Positions 15,996 to 24,650 of a stretch of 64,000 nt of DNA are shown here, piece after piece (within the stretch, counting starts at the first letter, position 1; every line of letters begins with the position of its first letter). The notes beneath the pieces were generated by a model. It ran no database searches and was not told the origin of the DNA. It saw only the letters and a list, made by a program, of their open reading frames with translations. Location of the stretch: contig CAJFQF010000004.1 of the NCBI GenBank assembly GCA_904418995.1, forward strand, positions 62,001 through 126,000, read 5' to 3'. This DNA comes from Heritagella_A intestinalis (GTDB lineage Bacteria > Bacillota > Clostridia > Oscillospirales > Acutalibacteraceae). A program made the position numbers and the translations under genes.

Positions 15996-17864
15996 ATGGA
16001 CATTGCACAATTGATAGACAGAGCGGTGCGGGAGCTGGAAAATACTTCCCGCAGCTCGGATATGGTGGGTAACCAGCCCTGTTACCCCATGTATCTGGCG
16101 GTGAGCAGCAAGGAGTTCGAGACGGTCGGCTACCGTTTTCAGCGGAAGCTGGGCCGGGCTTGGCCCCAGGCTATTGGGAAAATTGCCATGTCCGCCTATA
16201 CGGTGGCGGAAGACGGCAGCTTGGAACTTCGGGATATCCAGACCGGGGACCCAGTAGAGCAGCGGGATATGCAGCAGCACCTGGACCAGATTAAACAGTC
16301 CCGGGGTGTGTTTTACAGCACGGAGAAATGGTGCTTCTACAATATCATCGACACCACGGACACGACTTCTGTTGAGGAATTTGCCCGGTATTATCAAGCC
16401 CAGTCCCAGTTTCAGAAGCTGATTTTGGAGAGATGCCAGGCTATGCTCATTGTGCTGCTGGACGACTCTACGACTGCGCGCAGCACGGGTACTGTCGGAG
16501 AAATCAAGAAATTTTTGGCCCAGAACAACACCTACGATGGCACTGTAGTCCTCTCTAACCGTACCCTGAGTAGCACCATGTACACCCTGCCGGAGCTGCT
16601 GCGGGTGGCGGCCTCTGTGGTGATGCTCTCCAATAACATTACGATTTCCTCCTCTACCGGCAGCGAGGAATATTCCCGCCGGACGGATGTGTTTTACAAT
16701 AACCACATGAACACGGTTTCCTATTCTATGCTGGAGCGACCCAACCGCAAGGTGGCCCTGCAGATGATGGATACCTTTTTGCGCCGGGCCCAGGAGGCTG
16801 CGGAGAAACCCGTTCAGGCGCCGGACATCCAGACCTGGAAAAAGTATATGGGGGAATCCGGCGGCAAGCTGCAGGATTGCGAAGAGCTTTTGGAGCGCAT
16901 CCATGTAGACGTGGATATGTCGGTTCTGCAATATATGCCTCTGCGCAGCTGCGATGAAAAGAGCACCTTCCCCAAGGTGACCTATGACCAGTTCTGTGCC
17001 TGCAGCTATCAGAGCGTTTTGGAACAGTTTATCGAGGAATACACCCGCTCGCTGCTCAGAGGAGCTACTGACATGAACCAGTGCATTCTCCAATTCCGGG
17101 ACCGGGTGGCCAGCCAGGTAACAGCGGCAGAGATGCTGTTCCTTACGGATGATAGTTTGAATCAGATTTTCAGCCAGCTCTATGTGGGGAATGCTTCCCG
17201 GGGATTGCCAGTGGACTCCTATGTCCAGCAGCGGATTTTCCGGCATATCCGGCAGGACCTTTTGTATCCCGGTTTCTGCCATACCCTGGAAGATTTGCGG
17301 GCGGACGCAAGCCAGACAAAGAAGATCCTGGAGCGGGTGTATGCGGATTTGAAACGGGAATTCCCGGTGGACGGTTTTGACAGCATGGGGGATCTGTACA
17401 GTAATATGGTCCTGAGCTATCTGAAAACGGACAAGGGCGCGGCCATGCTGCGGCAGTTCCTGCGCCCGGGGGTCCGCTATGAAGAGATGCTTTCCATGCT
17501 TCTGGAAATGGTCCGGCAGGTGGCGGCGGAGAACCGGGACCACTTTGCCCTGCCTTTTGGCGCGGTGTGGGCCATGCTGCTGAAGCTGGCCGGGGATTCG
17601 GTCTATCGGGAAATCCTCAACGCCCTGGACAGCGACATCCGCAACCAGATTCACCTGTACGGCAATTATCCCATTGAAGAGCGGATGCAGGTGTACCTTT
17701 TCCACACAGCGGACGCCAAGGGGGAGAACACCACCGAGCTCTATTCCTATGTAAGCCAGGCTTATCAGGGGATTCCCAACGTGCAGTTCTACAACACCGG
17801 CTTTGACGATGTCATTGAGACCGTGTGGGTCTTTGACTGCAGCGGGGATAAGCTGTTGTTATAA
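15996..17864 (+). CDS. Unrecognised soluble protein of the tubulin/GTPase locus
   Basis: 622 residues, no signal peptide or membrane helix. I recognise no family. Visible: an N-terminal helix 'IAQLIDRAVRELENTS', alternating hydrophobic strands suggesting a Rossmann-like part ('PMYLAVSSKEF', 'AMLIVLLDDSTTARSTGTVGEIKKF', 'AASVVMLSNNITISSS'), then a long mainly helical half ('VALQMMDTFLRRAQEA', 'LRQFLRPGVRYEEML') ending 'IETVWVFDCSGDKLLL'. The start at 15996 follows GGAAGGGAG. It lies 145 bases behind the long tubulin-like gene and 23 before the next gene, all on one strand, so it probably works with the tubulin-like proteins, for example as their adaptor. That role is inference from position only. 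Confidence 0.75.
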   Translation: MDIAQLIDRAVRELENTSRSSDMVGNQPCYPMYLAVSSKEFETVGYRFQRKLGRAWPQAIGKIAMSAYTVAEDGSLELRDIQTGDPVEQRDMQQHLDQIKQSRGVFYSTEKWCFYNIIDTTDTTSVEEFARYYQAQSQFQKLILERCQAMLIVLLDDSTTARSTGTVGEIKKFLAQNNTYDGTVVLSNRTLSSTMYTLPELLRVAASVVMLSNNITISSSTGSEEYSRRTDVFYNNHMNTVSYSMLERPNRKVALQMMDTFLRRAQEAAEKPVQAPDIQTWKKYMGESGGKLQDCEELLERIHVDVDMSVLQYMPLRSCDEKSTFPKVTYDQFCACSYQSVLEQFIEEYTRSLLRGATDMNQCILQFRDRVASQVTAAEMLFLTDDSLNQIFSQLYVGNASRGLPVDSYVQQRIFRHIRQDLLYPGFCHTLEDLRADASQTKKILERVYADLKREFPVDGFDSMGDLYSNMVLSYLKTDKGAAMLRQFLRPGVRYEEMLSMLLEMVRQVAAENRDHFALPFGAVWAMLLKLAGDSVYREILNALDSDIRNQIHLYGNYPIEERMQVYLFHTADAKGENTTELYSYVSQAYQGIPNVQFYNTGFDDVIETVWVFDCSGDKLLL

Positions 17865-17887
17865 ACAGAGAAAGAAGGGTGAGCGCG

Positions 17888-18571
17888 ATGCAATTTTTGA
17901 ATGTAGACCAGGAACACGGGGTCAGCGGCGTCAGCCGCACGGGTTCTTCCGGCAGCTACCGCCTTTCCTGGAATTCGGTGGGCCTCAACGCATTCCTGGT
18001 GGTTTCGGGCAGGAATCTGGAAAGCCTGCTCCTTTCTCCCGAAAAGGGAAACCACCTTTCGGATTTGCTGGAGGAGGAGGAATACCGGATTTCTTCCCAG
18101 GGCTCTGTGGATTTCATGGAGGAGCATGTGGAAGTTCGGGTAGTGGAATTTTCCAAAATGAAGCAGCAGGGCGGGTTCCCGATTCCCGAGAGGCCCCGGG
18201 CCTACGCGGTGTATGGCCTGGAATATGAAGGCGAAGAGTGCAGGATTTATATCCCCTCTGGGCACAACACTTTCCGCTTCAGCGTAGAGGTCAACCTGGA
18301 GGATATGCCGGTGCGAGGGGAAAAGGGCCTTTTCCGCAAGACCCCGTATTATACCGGCTATCACCGGATCCGCCTGACCAAGGAAATCCCGGACATGGAG
18401 GAGGGCACCGTGTTCTACACGGTGGATTCCCAGCCTTTCCGGTATCCCGTCCCGGCGGAAATTATGAATAAGGGCGGCTCGTTCTATGTTCGCTGCCCGG
18501 AAAACGCCCGGATTGACTTCTCCTCCGGCAATAACAGCGGCGTGCGGATTTTTGTCCAAAAAAAGAACTGA
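17888..18571 (+). CDS. Unrecognised beta-rich soluble protein of the locus
   Basis: 227 residues, no signal peptide, no membrane segment, no family recognised. Alternating short hydrophobic strands and turns ('YRLSWNSVGLNAFLVVSGRN', 'VFYTVDSQPFRYPVPAEIM', 'VRIFVQKKN' at the C terminus) suggest an all-beta fold of one or two sandwich domains. The start at 17888 is preferred over an in-frame GTG at 17879 because AAGAAGGG lies 8 bases before 17888 and would overlap the GTG. Spacing of 23 bases to the preceding gene and same strand point to one operon. It may be a small adaptor of the tubulin/GTPase assembly (inference). Confidence 0.75.
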   Translation: MQFLNVDQEHGVSGVSRTGSSGSYRLSWNSVGLNAFLVVSGRNLESLLLSPEKGNHLSDLLEEEEYRISSQGSVDFMEEHVEVRVVEFSKMKQQGGFPIPERPRAYAVYGLEYEGEECRIYIPSGHNTFRFSVEVNLEDMPVRGEKGLFRKTPYYTGYHRIRLTKEIPDMEEGTVFYTVDSQPFRYPVPAEIMNKGGSFYVRCPENARIDFSSGNNSGVRIFVQKKN

Positions 18572-18572
18572 G

Positions 18573-18649
18573 AAAGCCCGCTGGGCTTTGCAGACCATAA
18601 GCAGAAGAGGGGCTGAAAATCCCCCGGGCGGCAGGCGGTTTCCTGCTGC
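18573..18649. repeat. Two hairpins before the GTPase gene
   Basis: AAAGCCC (18573-18579) with GGGCTTT (18583-18589), and GGGCGGCAGG with CCTGCTGCCC around 18627-18649. Neither has a T-run. They fill a ~100-base spacer inside the operon and could tune expression of downstream genes. Confidence 0.45.
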
Positions 18650-18673
18650 CCAGAGACAAAAGGAGTGGTAAAA

Positions 18674-20209
18674 TTGAGAAAATATGAATTTATTGGAGGC
18701 AATCCTATTAGTGAGGATATAGTGGGAAGTAAGTATCAGATTGTCTGCCCTTATTGTTTTAACGAAGCGGCAGGCGGTAAGCCTTTTTCCCACAAGGACG
18801 TGCATTTTCGGGCAGAGACCTATTACGCCAATCCCGGTGCCATTGAGCAGACTTTAGGAACCTCTAAGATTGATATTGAAATGATGTCCAACGCCGAGGA
18901 GCGGGGCAAGGCCATGGCCCGCTACGAGACAGCGGAGCAGTTCCTTCTGCGGGAAGACTCCCAGTATCAGAAATTCTGGTCCAACTATGATGGTACCACG
19001 GAAAAGGAAGGCCGTATGGACGGAGACGTAAAGCCTTGGAACCTGCCGGTGATCAGTGCAGGGAATGGTGTACAGCGGCTCATCACAGACAATAATAGCT
19101 TTGTTATCGGTGCGGTGGACGATTTTGGTAAGCCCACCTACCGCAGGGTGTGTCCCTACTGCCATAATCCCCTACCTACAGGCTTCGGCAGGTATCCGGT
19201 GAAAAACATCTCCATTGTAGGGGTCACCGGCGCGGGAAAGACCGTCTACATCAGCCAGTTGCTCAAGGGCATGGGAAAATACGCGGCGAAATCTGGACTG
19301 TCGGCTTTCTTTACCTCGGACCATGAGAGAAACTTTGTAGAAGACAACCCTGTGGAGCAGGGAGTACCTCTGCCCAACGGCACAGCGCCCAACCGCCTTT
19401 CCCAGCCGATGTTTTACGATATTATTCGGACAGAAGGGAATATGGTGGCTACCGAGACCATTGTCCTGTACGACATTGCCGGTGAAAACTGCTGCAAAGC
19501 TGGAGATATGGCAAACTTTGCTGGGTTTGTCAAGCATACCGATGGGCTGATTTTGCTTATCGATCCAGAGCAGTTACAATTCGTAATTAAGACTGACCCC
19601 AACAAAAAGGTAGACGAGCCGACACTGGTCCTGACCACCCTCCACTCGATTTTGGAAAGTACGGAAAACCGGAAATCTACCATCCCAGTGGCGGTATGTG
19701 TCTCCAAAAGTGACCAGTGTTTCGATATTCTGCCCCCTACTGCCCAAGACCATGTGCAAATCGCAGGCCGGGATGCAAGCGGCTTATCTTCTCAAGAATT
19801 TGATGGGCGTTCCTATAACCAGCTTAGCCGGGAGTTGACTCGTTTAATGACGGATAATTCTTTTGAACTTTGCAAAAATTTGCAGGGCAACTATTTAAAC
19901 TTTAATTTTTTTGCCGTCAGTGCTACGGGATGCGAGTGCCCTAAAAATGAAGAAGGTCTTTCTACCCCGGTAATAAAGCCGGAACCTCGGCGTATTGAGG
20001 AGCCCATTTTGTGGCTGTTTAAGCAGTTCGGATATATTCAATCCAATGAGAATGTATATCGGCCCTTCCCTATCACTCAGCCAGATAAGGAAATTTGGAA
20101 AAAAGGATTTCTGGGTCTGGGTGGCCACTGGGAGCGGGTGAAGGGTGAACAGGCGGTTTATGAGGAAGACGCCATTCGAGACGGTGTGATTCGGATAGGG
20201 GGGAAGTAA
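18674..20209 (+). CDS. Zinc-ribbon TRAFAC-type GTPase (DO-GTPase2-like)
   Basis: 511-residue predicted GTPase. All main motifs are visible: P-loop 'GVTGAGKT' at residues 183-190, G3 'DIAGE' at 267, and G4 'SKSD' at 344-347. Two CPYC knuckles (C25/C28 and C160/C163) form a split zinc ribbon enclosing a ~130-residue insert directly before the P-loop. No membrane segment. A TTG start at 18674 is chosen because AAAGGAG ends 8 bases before it; an upstream in-frame GTG would overlap that site. It ends one base before the next gene, which looks like a GTPase-associated protein, so the two products probably form a pair. From memory it resembles the 'double-GTPase 2' proteins of predicted NTP-dependent conflict systems; not verified by search. 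Confidence 0.82.
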   Translation: MRKYEFIGGNPISEDIVGSKYQIVCPYCFNEAAGGKPFSHKDVHFRAETYYANPGAIEQTLGTSKIDIEMMSNAEERGKAMARYETAEQFLLREDSQYQKFWSNYDGTTEKEGRMDGDVKPWNLPVISAGNGVQRLITDNNSFVIGAVDDFGKPTYRRVCPYCHNPLPTGFGRYPVKNISIVGVTGAGKTVYISQLLKGMGKYAAKSGLSAFFTSDHERNFVEDNPVEQGVPLPNGTAPNRLSQPMFYDIIRTEGNMVATETIVLYDIAGENCCKAGDMANFAGFVKHTDGLILLIDPEQLQFVIKTDPNKKVDEPTLVLTTLHSILESTENRKSTIPVAVCVSKSDQCFDILPPTAQDHVQIAGRDASGLSSQEFDGRSYNQLSRELTRLMTDNSFELCKNLQGNYLNFNFFAVSATGCECPKNEEGLSTPVIKPEPRRIEEPILWLFKQFGYIQSNENVYRPFPITQPDKEIWKKGFLGLGGHWERVKGEQAVYEEDAIRDGVIRIGGK

Positions 20210-20210
20210 A

Positions 20211-22529
20211 ATGCGCTTTTATCAGGCTTGTTATGGAAAACCCGACAATGTCAACTGGACGCTGTTCAACGTTTCCCCGGACCTTCCCCAGCATATGCGG
20301 ACCTTTTTTGAAAAGGTGGGGAACCGCAACGCCCCCCAGAATCTAAGTGCCCAGGAATTGAGAGGCCAGGATGGAACGCCTCTTTGTCTCTATGAGGTTT
20401 GCTCTCAGGACCGGGTAGTAGGGGTTTCCCGGGTGCAGTATGGTTCTGTGGACAACTTGGGCCGGCCCACTATGTGCGCCCAGGGCTTTTTGTTCTCCGC
20501 AGAGGATGGGGTGCTGGATGACCCCAACCAGATTCTCACCATTGCAGACCGGAATTTCACCTTTGAAGACGGCGGGGTTTCCGCTTCCCTGGAGCGGGAA
20601 CCGGGCTTTACGGTGGAGAGCGCCATGCAGGCCGCCGGCCTAGATGACCGCAGCCTTTTAAACTTGATGGCCTGCATCTATACCTCTCTGGTGAGCCGGA
20701 CGGATTATCCCCTGTATCTGGTGGTCAGTGAAAAAGAGAAGAAGATGAAGGCCCTCATCTACTGCATCTATATGGCCCTGCCTTATTCCCTGCGCTACAG
20801 CCTTTCTTTCTCGGATTCCAATAATCTGCGCCGGGCTCCCTTGAAAAGCGTGATTATTTCCGAAAACATTCCTGCAGGCGACTCTTATTTCTGCCCGGAA
20901 ACCGGCAAGACCAACGTGGACCTCCATGATATTTCCCAAAACCCGGAGCGGTATCCCTTCCTCTATTACCTGCGGAGCACAGGGCTCAGTGGGTTTGCCC
21001 GTTACTGCGATTCTCTCCGGGCGGCGCTGGAACGGCTGCAAATGGTCAATCCCCAGGAGTATGAATCCCTGCGGCTGGCGGATTTCATCATGCGGGGGCC
21101 GGAGTTCCTGCAAAAGATGGATACCCAGAAGCTGACCCGGTTCCTCTTTGAGCTGGCCAGCAGCGCCCCCATGCAGAACGCCCAGGCGGACGCTTATCTG
21201 GCCCAGGTCCTGGGGGAATATGCCGGCCGGGGCCAGGTGCCCAATGAGGTCCTGCTGCGCAAGCTCCAGGTGCGGGCACAAAAGACCTCCTGTCAGCCCT
21301 TTGTGGAGGAATACCGCCGTCTGCAAGCGGCGGCCTTGATGGGAGCCGGTCAGGAACAGGTCACCCAGTTCCTGGCGGAACAGAACCAGGAGGACCGGGA
21401 GCAATTTGCAGTCTGGTGCGGCTACCTTTCCGGCCTGCCCAACGGCCACACCATGATTGGCGGCTATTATGCTTTTTGCGTGAAACAGAGCATTTCTATG
21501 GAGGAACTGCAAAAAACCGCCGCAGAGGCCCGAAGCTATTGGGACGTGCCGGCGGTGGCATCGGCCCTGGAGCAGCGCATCCTGGACCTCAGCCGGCAGG
21601 CTCTGTCTCGGGAGCCGGTGCGAGAAGGGCAGTATGCGGAAGTTTTAGAGGACTGCGCCAACGCCTTTTATACCTACTTTCCCCAAAAGGAGCGGGAAGC
21701 GGTCAACGGAGCCATTGATAGGCTGCTCACGGAGTATTGGCGGCAGTTCCGGCTGGCCTCTTTCCGCTTTGAGCCGGTGCGCATGGACAATTACCGGAAT
21801 GCCGCCCGGGACGGGGATCCCATGTATAATAAAGTTCAATGGCTCATGGAGCTCTATGACTTTGCGGTGCAGGGGGCCAGCGGCCTGCAGGAAGCGGTCT
21901 ATGAAATTGAGAAGCGCATTAAGGAAATGCCGGACCACATGACGGAGCAGGAAATCCGCAGCCTGGTGGGAGAAATCCAGAAAATGCTGCTGTCTGTCCT
22001 GAAGGGGCGCACCAGCCGGGATTTGGTTTTCTGGTACAATGTGGCCTGTATGTCCTGTAAGTTTGGCAATATGAGCAGTGGATTTTATCAGATGGCCTGC
22101 TGGCATCTGCCGGTTTTGGAGGACGACGCCTGTTTTGAAGCGGAGATGAGCCGGAATAATGTGCGCAAAATTCTGCCTCAATTCATTCAGCATCTGATAG
22201 GGAGAAATGGCAATGGCGGGGCCTTGGGCGCTCTGGAGCCCTCTTCAGAAGAATATAAGCTCCTCAAGCGCCGGTGCCAGCGCCTCCAGGGCCTCCAGCA
22301 GGAGATGGCCAAAGAGGAAAAAGCCCGGGCCAAGCAGGAGGAAAAGCTGCGCCGTCAGCAGCAGAAAGCCCAGGCCCGGATGCAGGAGCCGGAGGAGTCC
22401 CAGGAATACCAGGACATTTACAGTGACAGCCACATGGAACCCCGCCATATGGCGCCCCAGGAGGACAACGGGCCCCTTGGCGGCCTGAAGAAACTGGGCG
22501 ATCTGTTCCGGGGCAGAAAAAATCGTTAA
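20211..22529 (+). CDS. Large GTPase-associated protein (GAP1-N2-like)
   Basis: 772 residues. The N-terminal ~200 residues ('MRFYQACYGKPDNVNWTLF', 'GRPTMCAQGFLFS', 'FTVESAMQAAGL', 'IYCIYMALPYSLRYSLSFSD') resemble the GAP1-N2 domain described for proteins encoded beside TRAFAC GTPases. A long helical middle follows (about 250-670). The C terminus has a very charged coiled coil ('EMAKEEKARAKQEEKLRRQQQ') and ends with an amphipathic 'LGGLKKLGDLFRGRKNR'. No membrane helix. The gene starts one base after the GTPase stop, a spacing typical of translational coupling, consistent with a stable complex. The assignment to GAP1 rests on remembered family features and context; the biochemical role is unknown. 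Confidence 0.72.
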   Translation: MRFYQACYGKPDNVNWTLFNVSPDLPQHMRTFFEKVGNRNAPQNLSAQELRGQDGTPLCLYEVCSQDRVVGVSRVQYGSVDNLGRPTMCAQGFLFSAEDGVLDDPNQILTIADRNFTFEDGGVSASLEREPGFTVESAMQAAGLDDRSLLNLMACIYTSLVSRTDYPLYLVVSEKEKKMKALIYCIYMALPYSLRYSLSFSDSNNLRRAPLKSVIISENIPAGDSYFCPETGKTNVDLHDISQNPERYPFLYYLRSTGLSGFARYCDSLRAALERLQMVNPQEYESLRLADFIMRGPEFLQKMDTQKLTRFLFELASSAPMQNAQADAYLAQVLGEYAGRGQVPNEVLLRKLQVRAQKTSCQPFVEEYRRLQAAALMGAGQEQVTQFLAEQNQEDREQFAVWCGYLSGLPNGHTMIGGYYAFCVKQSISMEELQKTAAEARSYWDVPAVASALEQRILDLSRQALSREPVREGQYAEVLEDCANAFYTYFPQKEREAVNGAIDRLLTEYWRQFRLASFRFEPVRMDNYRNAARDGDPMYNKVQWLMELYDFAVQGASGLQEAVYEIEKRIKEMPDHMTEQEIRSLVGEIQKMLLSVLKGRTSRDLVFWYNVACMSCKFGNMSSGFYQMACWHLPVLEDDACFEAEMSRNNVRKILPQFIQHLIGRNGNGGALGALEPSSEEYKLLKRRCQRLQGLQQEMAKEEKARAKQEEKLRRQQQKAQARMQEPEESQEYQDIYSDSHMEPRHMAPQEDNGPLGGLKKLGDLFRGRKNR

Positions 22530-22550
22530 GGCCGGAGGAGAGAAGGAAGA

Positions 22551-23561
22551 ATGAATCAAACTGTCATTTCCAATATGGAAAATACCATTCTTTTCAGCGG
22601 GCTCAGCGGCTGTAATTACTATACGGTGGATTTTTTAAAGGACGGCGCGTATCTGGGAAAGCACTGCCCCAGCGGTGAGCGGGTGGATATCCGGTTTTCG
22701 GATTCTTTCCAGAATACGGAGCAGTGGCGCCACGTGGTGGAGTATCCGGCGGACATCACCTCGTTTTTGTGGCCCCTGGATATTGTCCGCTATTATGACG
22801 GCAAGGACCAGCGTTTAGGGATGGTGTTCCGCCACCGGAATTTTCCCAAAATGCTGCCGATTAGGTACTTCCTGTATCAGGACGACGGCCTGGATTGGCG
22901 CAGGGAGCCGGTGCAGAAATTTGTCCGCATTTTTCTCCAGGCCATGGTGCGCCTGCATAAGAGCGGCTATGCCTATCTGAATTTCAACATGGAGCATATT
23001 CTGTATGACCCCAAGACCATGGATCTGCTCTTTGATTTTACGCCATCGGTGATGCCGGTAGATCTCCGGCACGTGCGCCGGAGCCGGGAAGTGCCCTTTA
23101 CAGAAATGGCGCTGGAATTTCTGCCTCCCTGGCTCACCCTGGACCAGCCCAACCAAATGGATTTGGTGTGCGAATACTACTCCATTGCGGCGCTGCTGTT
23201 CCGGGTCATGGTGGGGCGGATGCCCTATCAGGGCCGGCTCATGGACGGCCACGGCAATATGATGAACCTGCAGATGGATACGGACGCGGTAGTTCACCGC
23301 CGGATGTTTGAGGTGTATTTGCAGCATCCCCGGTTCATTTTTGACCCGGAGGAGAAGGAAAACACCATAGGGCTGTTTGAAAATGAAAAGAAGTATAAGG
23401 AGCGGTGGCGCGCCCTGCCGGAAGCCGTGCAGGCCATGTTCCAAAACGTGCTCAGCCAGAAAAATGTGCAGGTTCCCAATGGGGAGAGAAAGTACTATTC
23501 AGCCCAAAAGTGGCTGGAAGTCCTGACTGCGCAGCAGTGCCTGGCGGAAAAGGAAGGGTGA
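22551..23561 (+). CDS. Kinase-fold protein, probable pseudokinase
   Basis: 336 residues resembling the C lobe of Hanks-type protein kinases: 'FLQAMVRLHKSGYAYLNFNMEHILYD' aligns with the catalytic loop, 'LLFDFTPSV' with the DFG region, and 'EYYSIAALLFRVMVGRMPYQG' with the helix-F/APE-downstream segment of bacterial kinases. In that alignment the catalytic Asp is N144, the Lys is N146 and the magnesium Asn is H149; D162 of DFG is kept but the Gly is Thr164. No clear Gly-rich loop. So it is probably catalytically dead and serves as a scaffold or nucleotide sensor. The ATG at 22551 follows GGAGGAGAGAAGGAAG, 21 bases after the GAP1-like gene, and the next gene begins 2 bases after its stop. Confidence 0.72.
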   Translation: MNQTVISNMENTILFSGLSGCNYYTVDFLKDGAYLGKHCPSGERVDIRFSDSFQNTEQWRHVVEYPADITSFLWPLDIVRYYDGKDQRLGMVFRHRNFPKMLPIRYFLYQDDGLDWRREPVQKFVRIFLQAMVRLHKSGYAYLNFNMEHILYDPKTMDLLFDFTPSVMPVDLRHVRRSREVPFTEMALEFLPPWLTLDQPNQMDLVCEYYSIAALLFRVMVGRMPYQGRLMDGHGNMMNLQMDTDAVVHRRMFEVYLQHPRFIFDPEEKENTIGLFENEKKYKERWRALPEAVQAMFQNVLSQKNVQVPNGERKYYSAQKWLEVLTAQQCLAEKEG

Positions 23562-23563
23562 AT

Positions 23564-24637
23564 ATGAAGCAAGAGGATTTCATGAAAAATAATCTGAATG
23601 ATTTAAAGGGCAGCGGCCAGAAAAATTCCCCGGAATCCAACCGGCTGGGAGAAGCCCTGCGGGACTATGTCCGGGAGAGGGGCGTGCCGGCCCTGGCGGA
23701 AACAGACGCCCTGGCAGAATTTCTCCGGCAGCATGGGATTCCCAATGGGAAAATTCTGCAGGTGCGGCTTATGCTGGAAGAGGGGAGCCTGCCCAAGTAC
23801 TTCCCCCAGGTAGAGTCGGGCCTGACCGTCATGGACATCAATAATATTGTCACCAGCGGGGAACGCACCACCGGCCTGCGCCGGGATACCGTGCGGGAAA
23901 TCCTGGTGTCCCTGCTCTATGGCATGAATCTGCCGGATAACCTGGAAACCCTGCCGGTACAGGAAGGGGAAAAGGTAGTCTGGCGGGACAAGGGCATTAT
24001 CATGCGGGGCAAATATGGCCAGCTGGAAAAGCAGGTAATTACCGCTATTGCCGCCAAGGATGAGGGAAAGCTCCTGGAGCTGCTGCCCAATATCAACCGC
24101 ATGGCAGAGGCCGGCGTGCCGGCGGCCCTGTATTGGAAGGGTCTGTGCTATGACCTGGGCTTTGGCGTAGAGAAGAACCCGGAAAAGGTCCGGGAGTATA
24201 TGGCCGCTTCTGCGGCGGCGGGAAACCCCGGGGCCAACGCCTATCTGGGGGACTACTACTTTGCTTCCGGGGACTTTGATAAGGCCCTGGGCTACTATAC
24301 AGAAATCGGCGCCATTGCCCTGAACCCCCAGCGGCAGAAGAATGTCCAGGCCATACTGGCGGCCAAGCCCCAGAATTTTCAGATTCTGTGGATGTCCGGC
24401 ATTTTGCTGGTGTTGGAAATTATTTTCAATATTTTTCTGGGACAGGGGATGTTCTGCAAGCCCGGCGCGATTTCCAACGTCGTGTGGGCGGTGATTTCCA
24501 GCCTGCTGTCTGCGGCGGTGTACGGCTTGTTCTGCTGGCAGTATTTTTTCCAGAAGAAAAAGCACAACCGCTGTTTGTGGGCGCCTACGGCCATGATGCT
24601 GGTGCTGCTGTGCTGCACGTTCTTTGCCATATTGTGA
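23564..24637 (+). CDS. SEL1/TPR-like repeat protein with C-terminal membrane helices
   Basis: 357 residues. About residues 1-160 are soluble and unrecognised. Around 160-260, SEL1-type helical repeats are suggested by 'AGVPAALYWKGLCYDLGFGVEKNPEKVREYMAASAAAGNPGANAYLGDYYF', quoted here in pieces: 'AALYWKGLCYDLGFGVEKN' and 'GANAYLGDYYFASGDFDKA'. Three hydrophobic helices follow ('ILWMSGILLVLEIIFNIFL', 'VVWAVISSLLSAAVYGLFC', 'APTAMMLVLLCCTFFAIL'), placing the repeats in the cytoplasm on a membrane anchor. The start at 23564 lies 2 bases behind the pseudokinase stop and follows GGAAGGG; a longer in-frame reading overlaps the pseudokinase and is rejected. Likely a membrane docking protein for the GTPase/tubulin assembly (inference). 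Confidence 0.75.
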   Translation: MKQEDFMKNNLNDLKGSGQKNSPESNRLGEALRDYVRERGVPALAETDALAEFLRQHGIPNGKILQVRLMLEEGSLPKYFPQVESGLTVMDINNIVTSGERTTGLRRDTVREILVSLLYGMNLPDNLETLPVQEGEKVVWRDKGIIMRGKYGQLEKQVITAIAAKDEGKLLELLPNINRMAEAGVPAALYWKGLCYDLGFGVEKNPEKVREYMAASAAAGNPGANAYLGDYYFASGDFDKALGYYTEIGAIALNPQRQKNVQAILAAKPQNFQILWMSGILLVLEIIFNIFLGQGMFCKPGAISNVVWAVISSLLSAAVYGLFCWQYFFQKKKHNRCLWAPTAMMLVLLCCTFFAIL

Positions 24638-24650
24638 GGAGGGGGAAACT

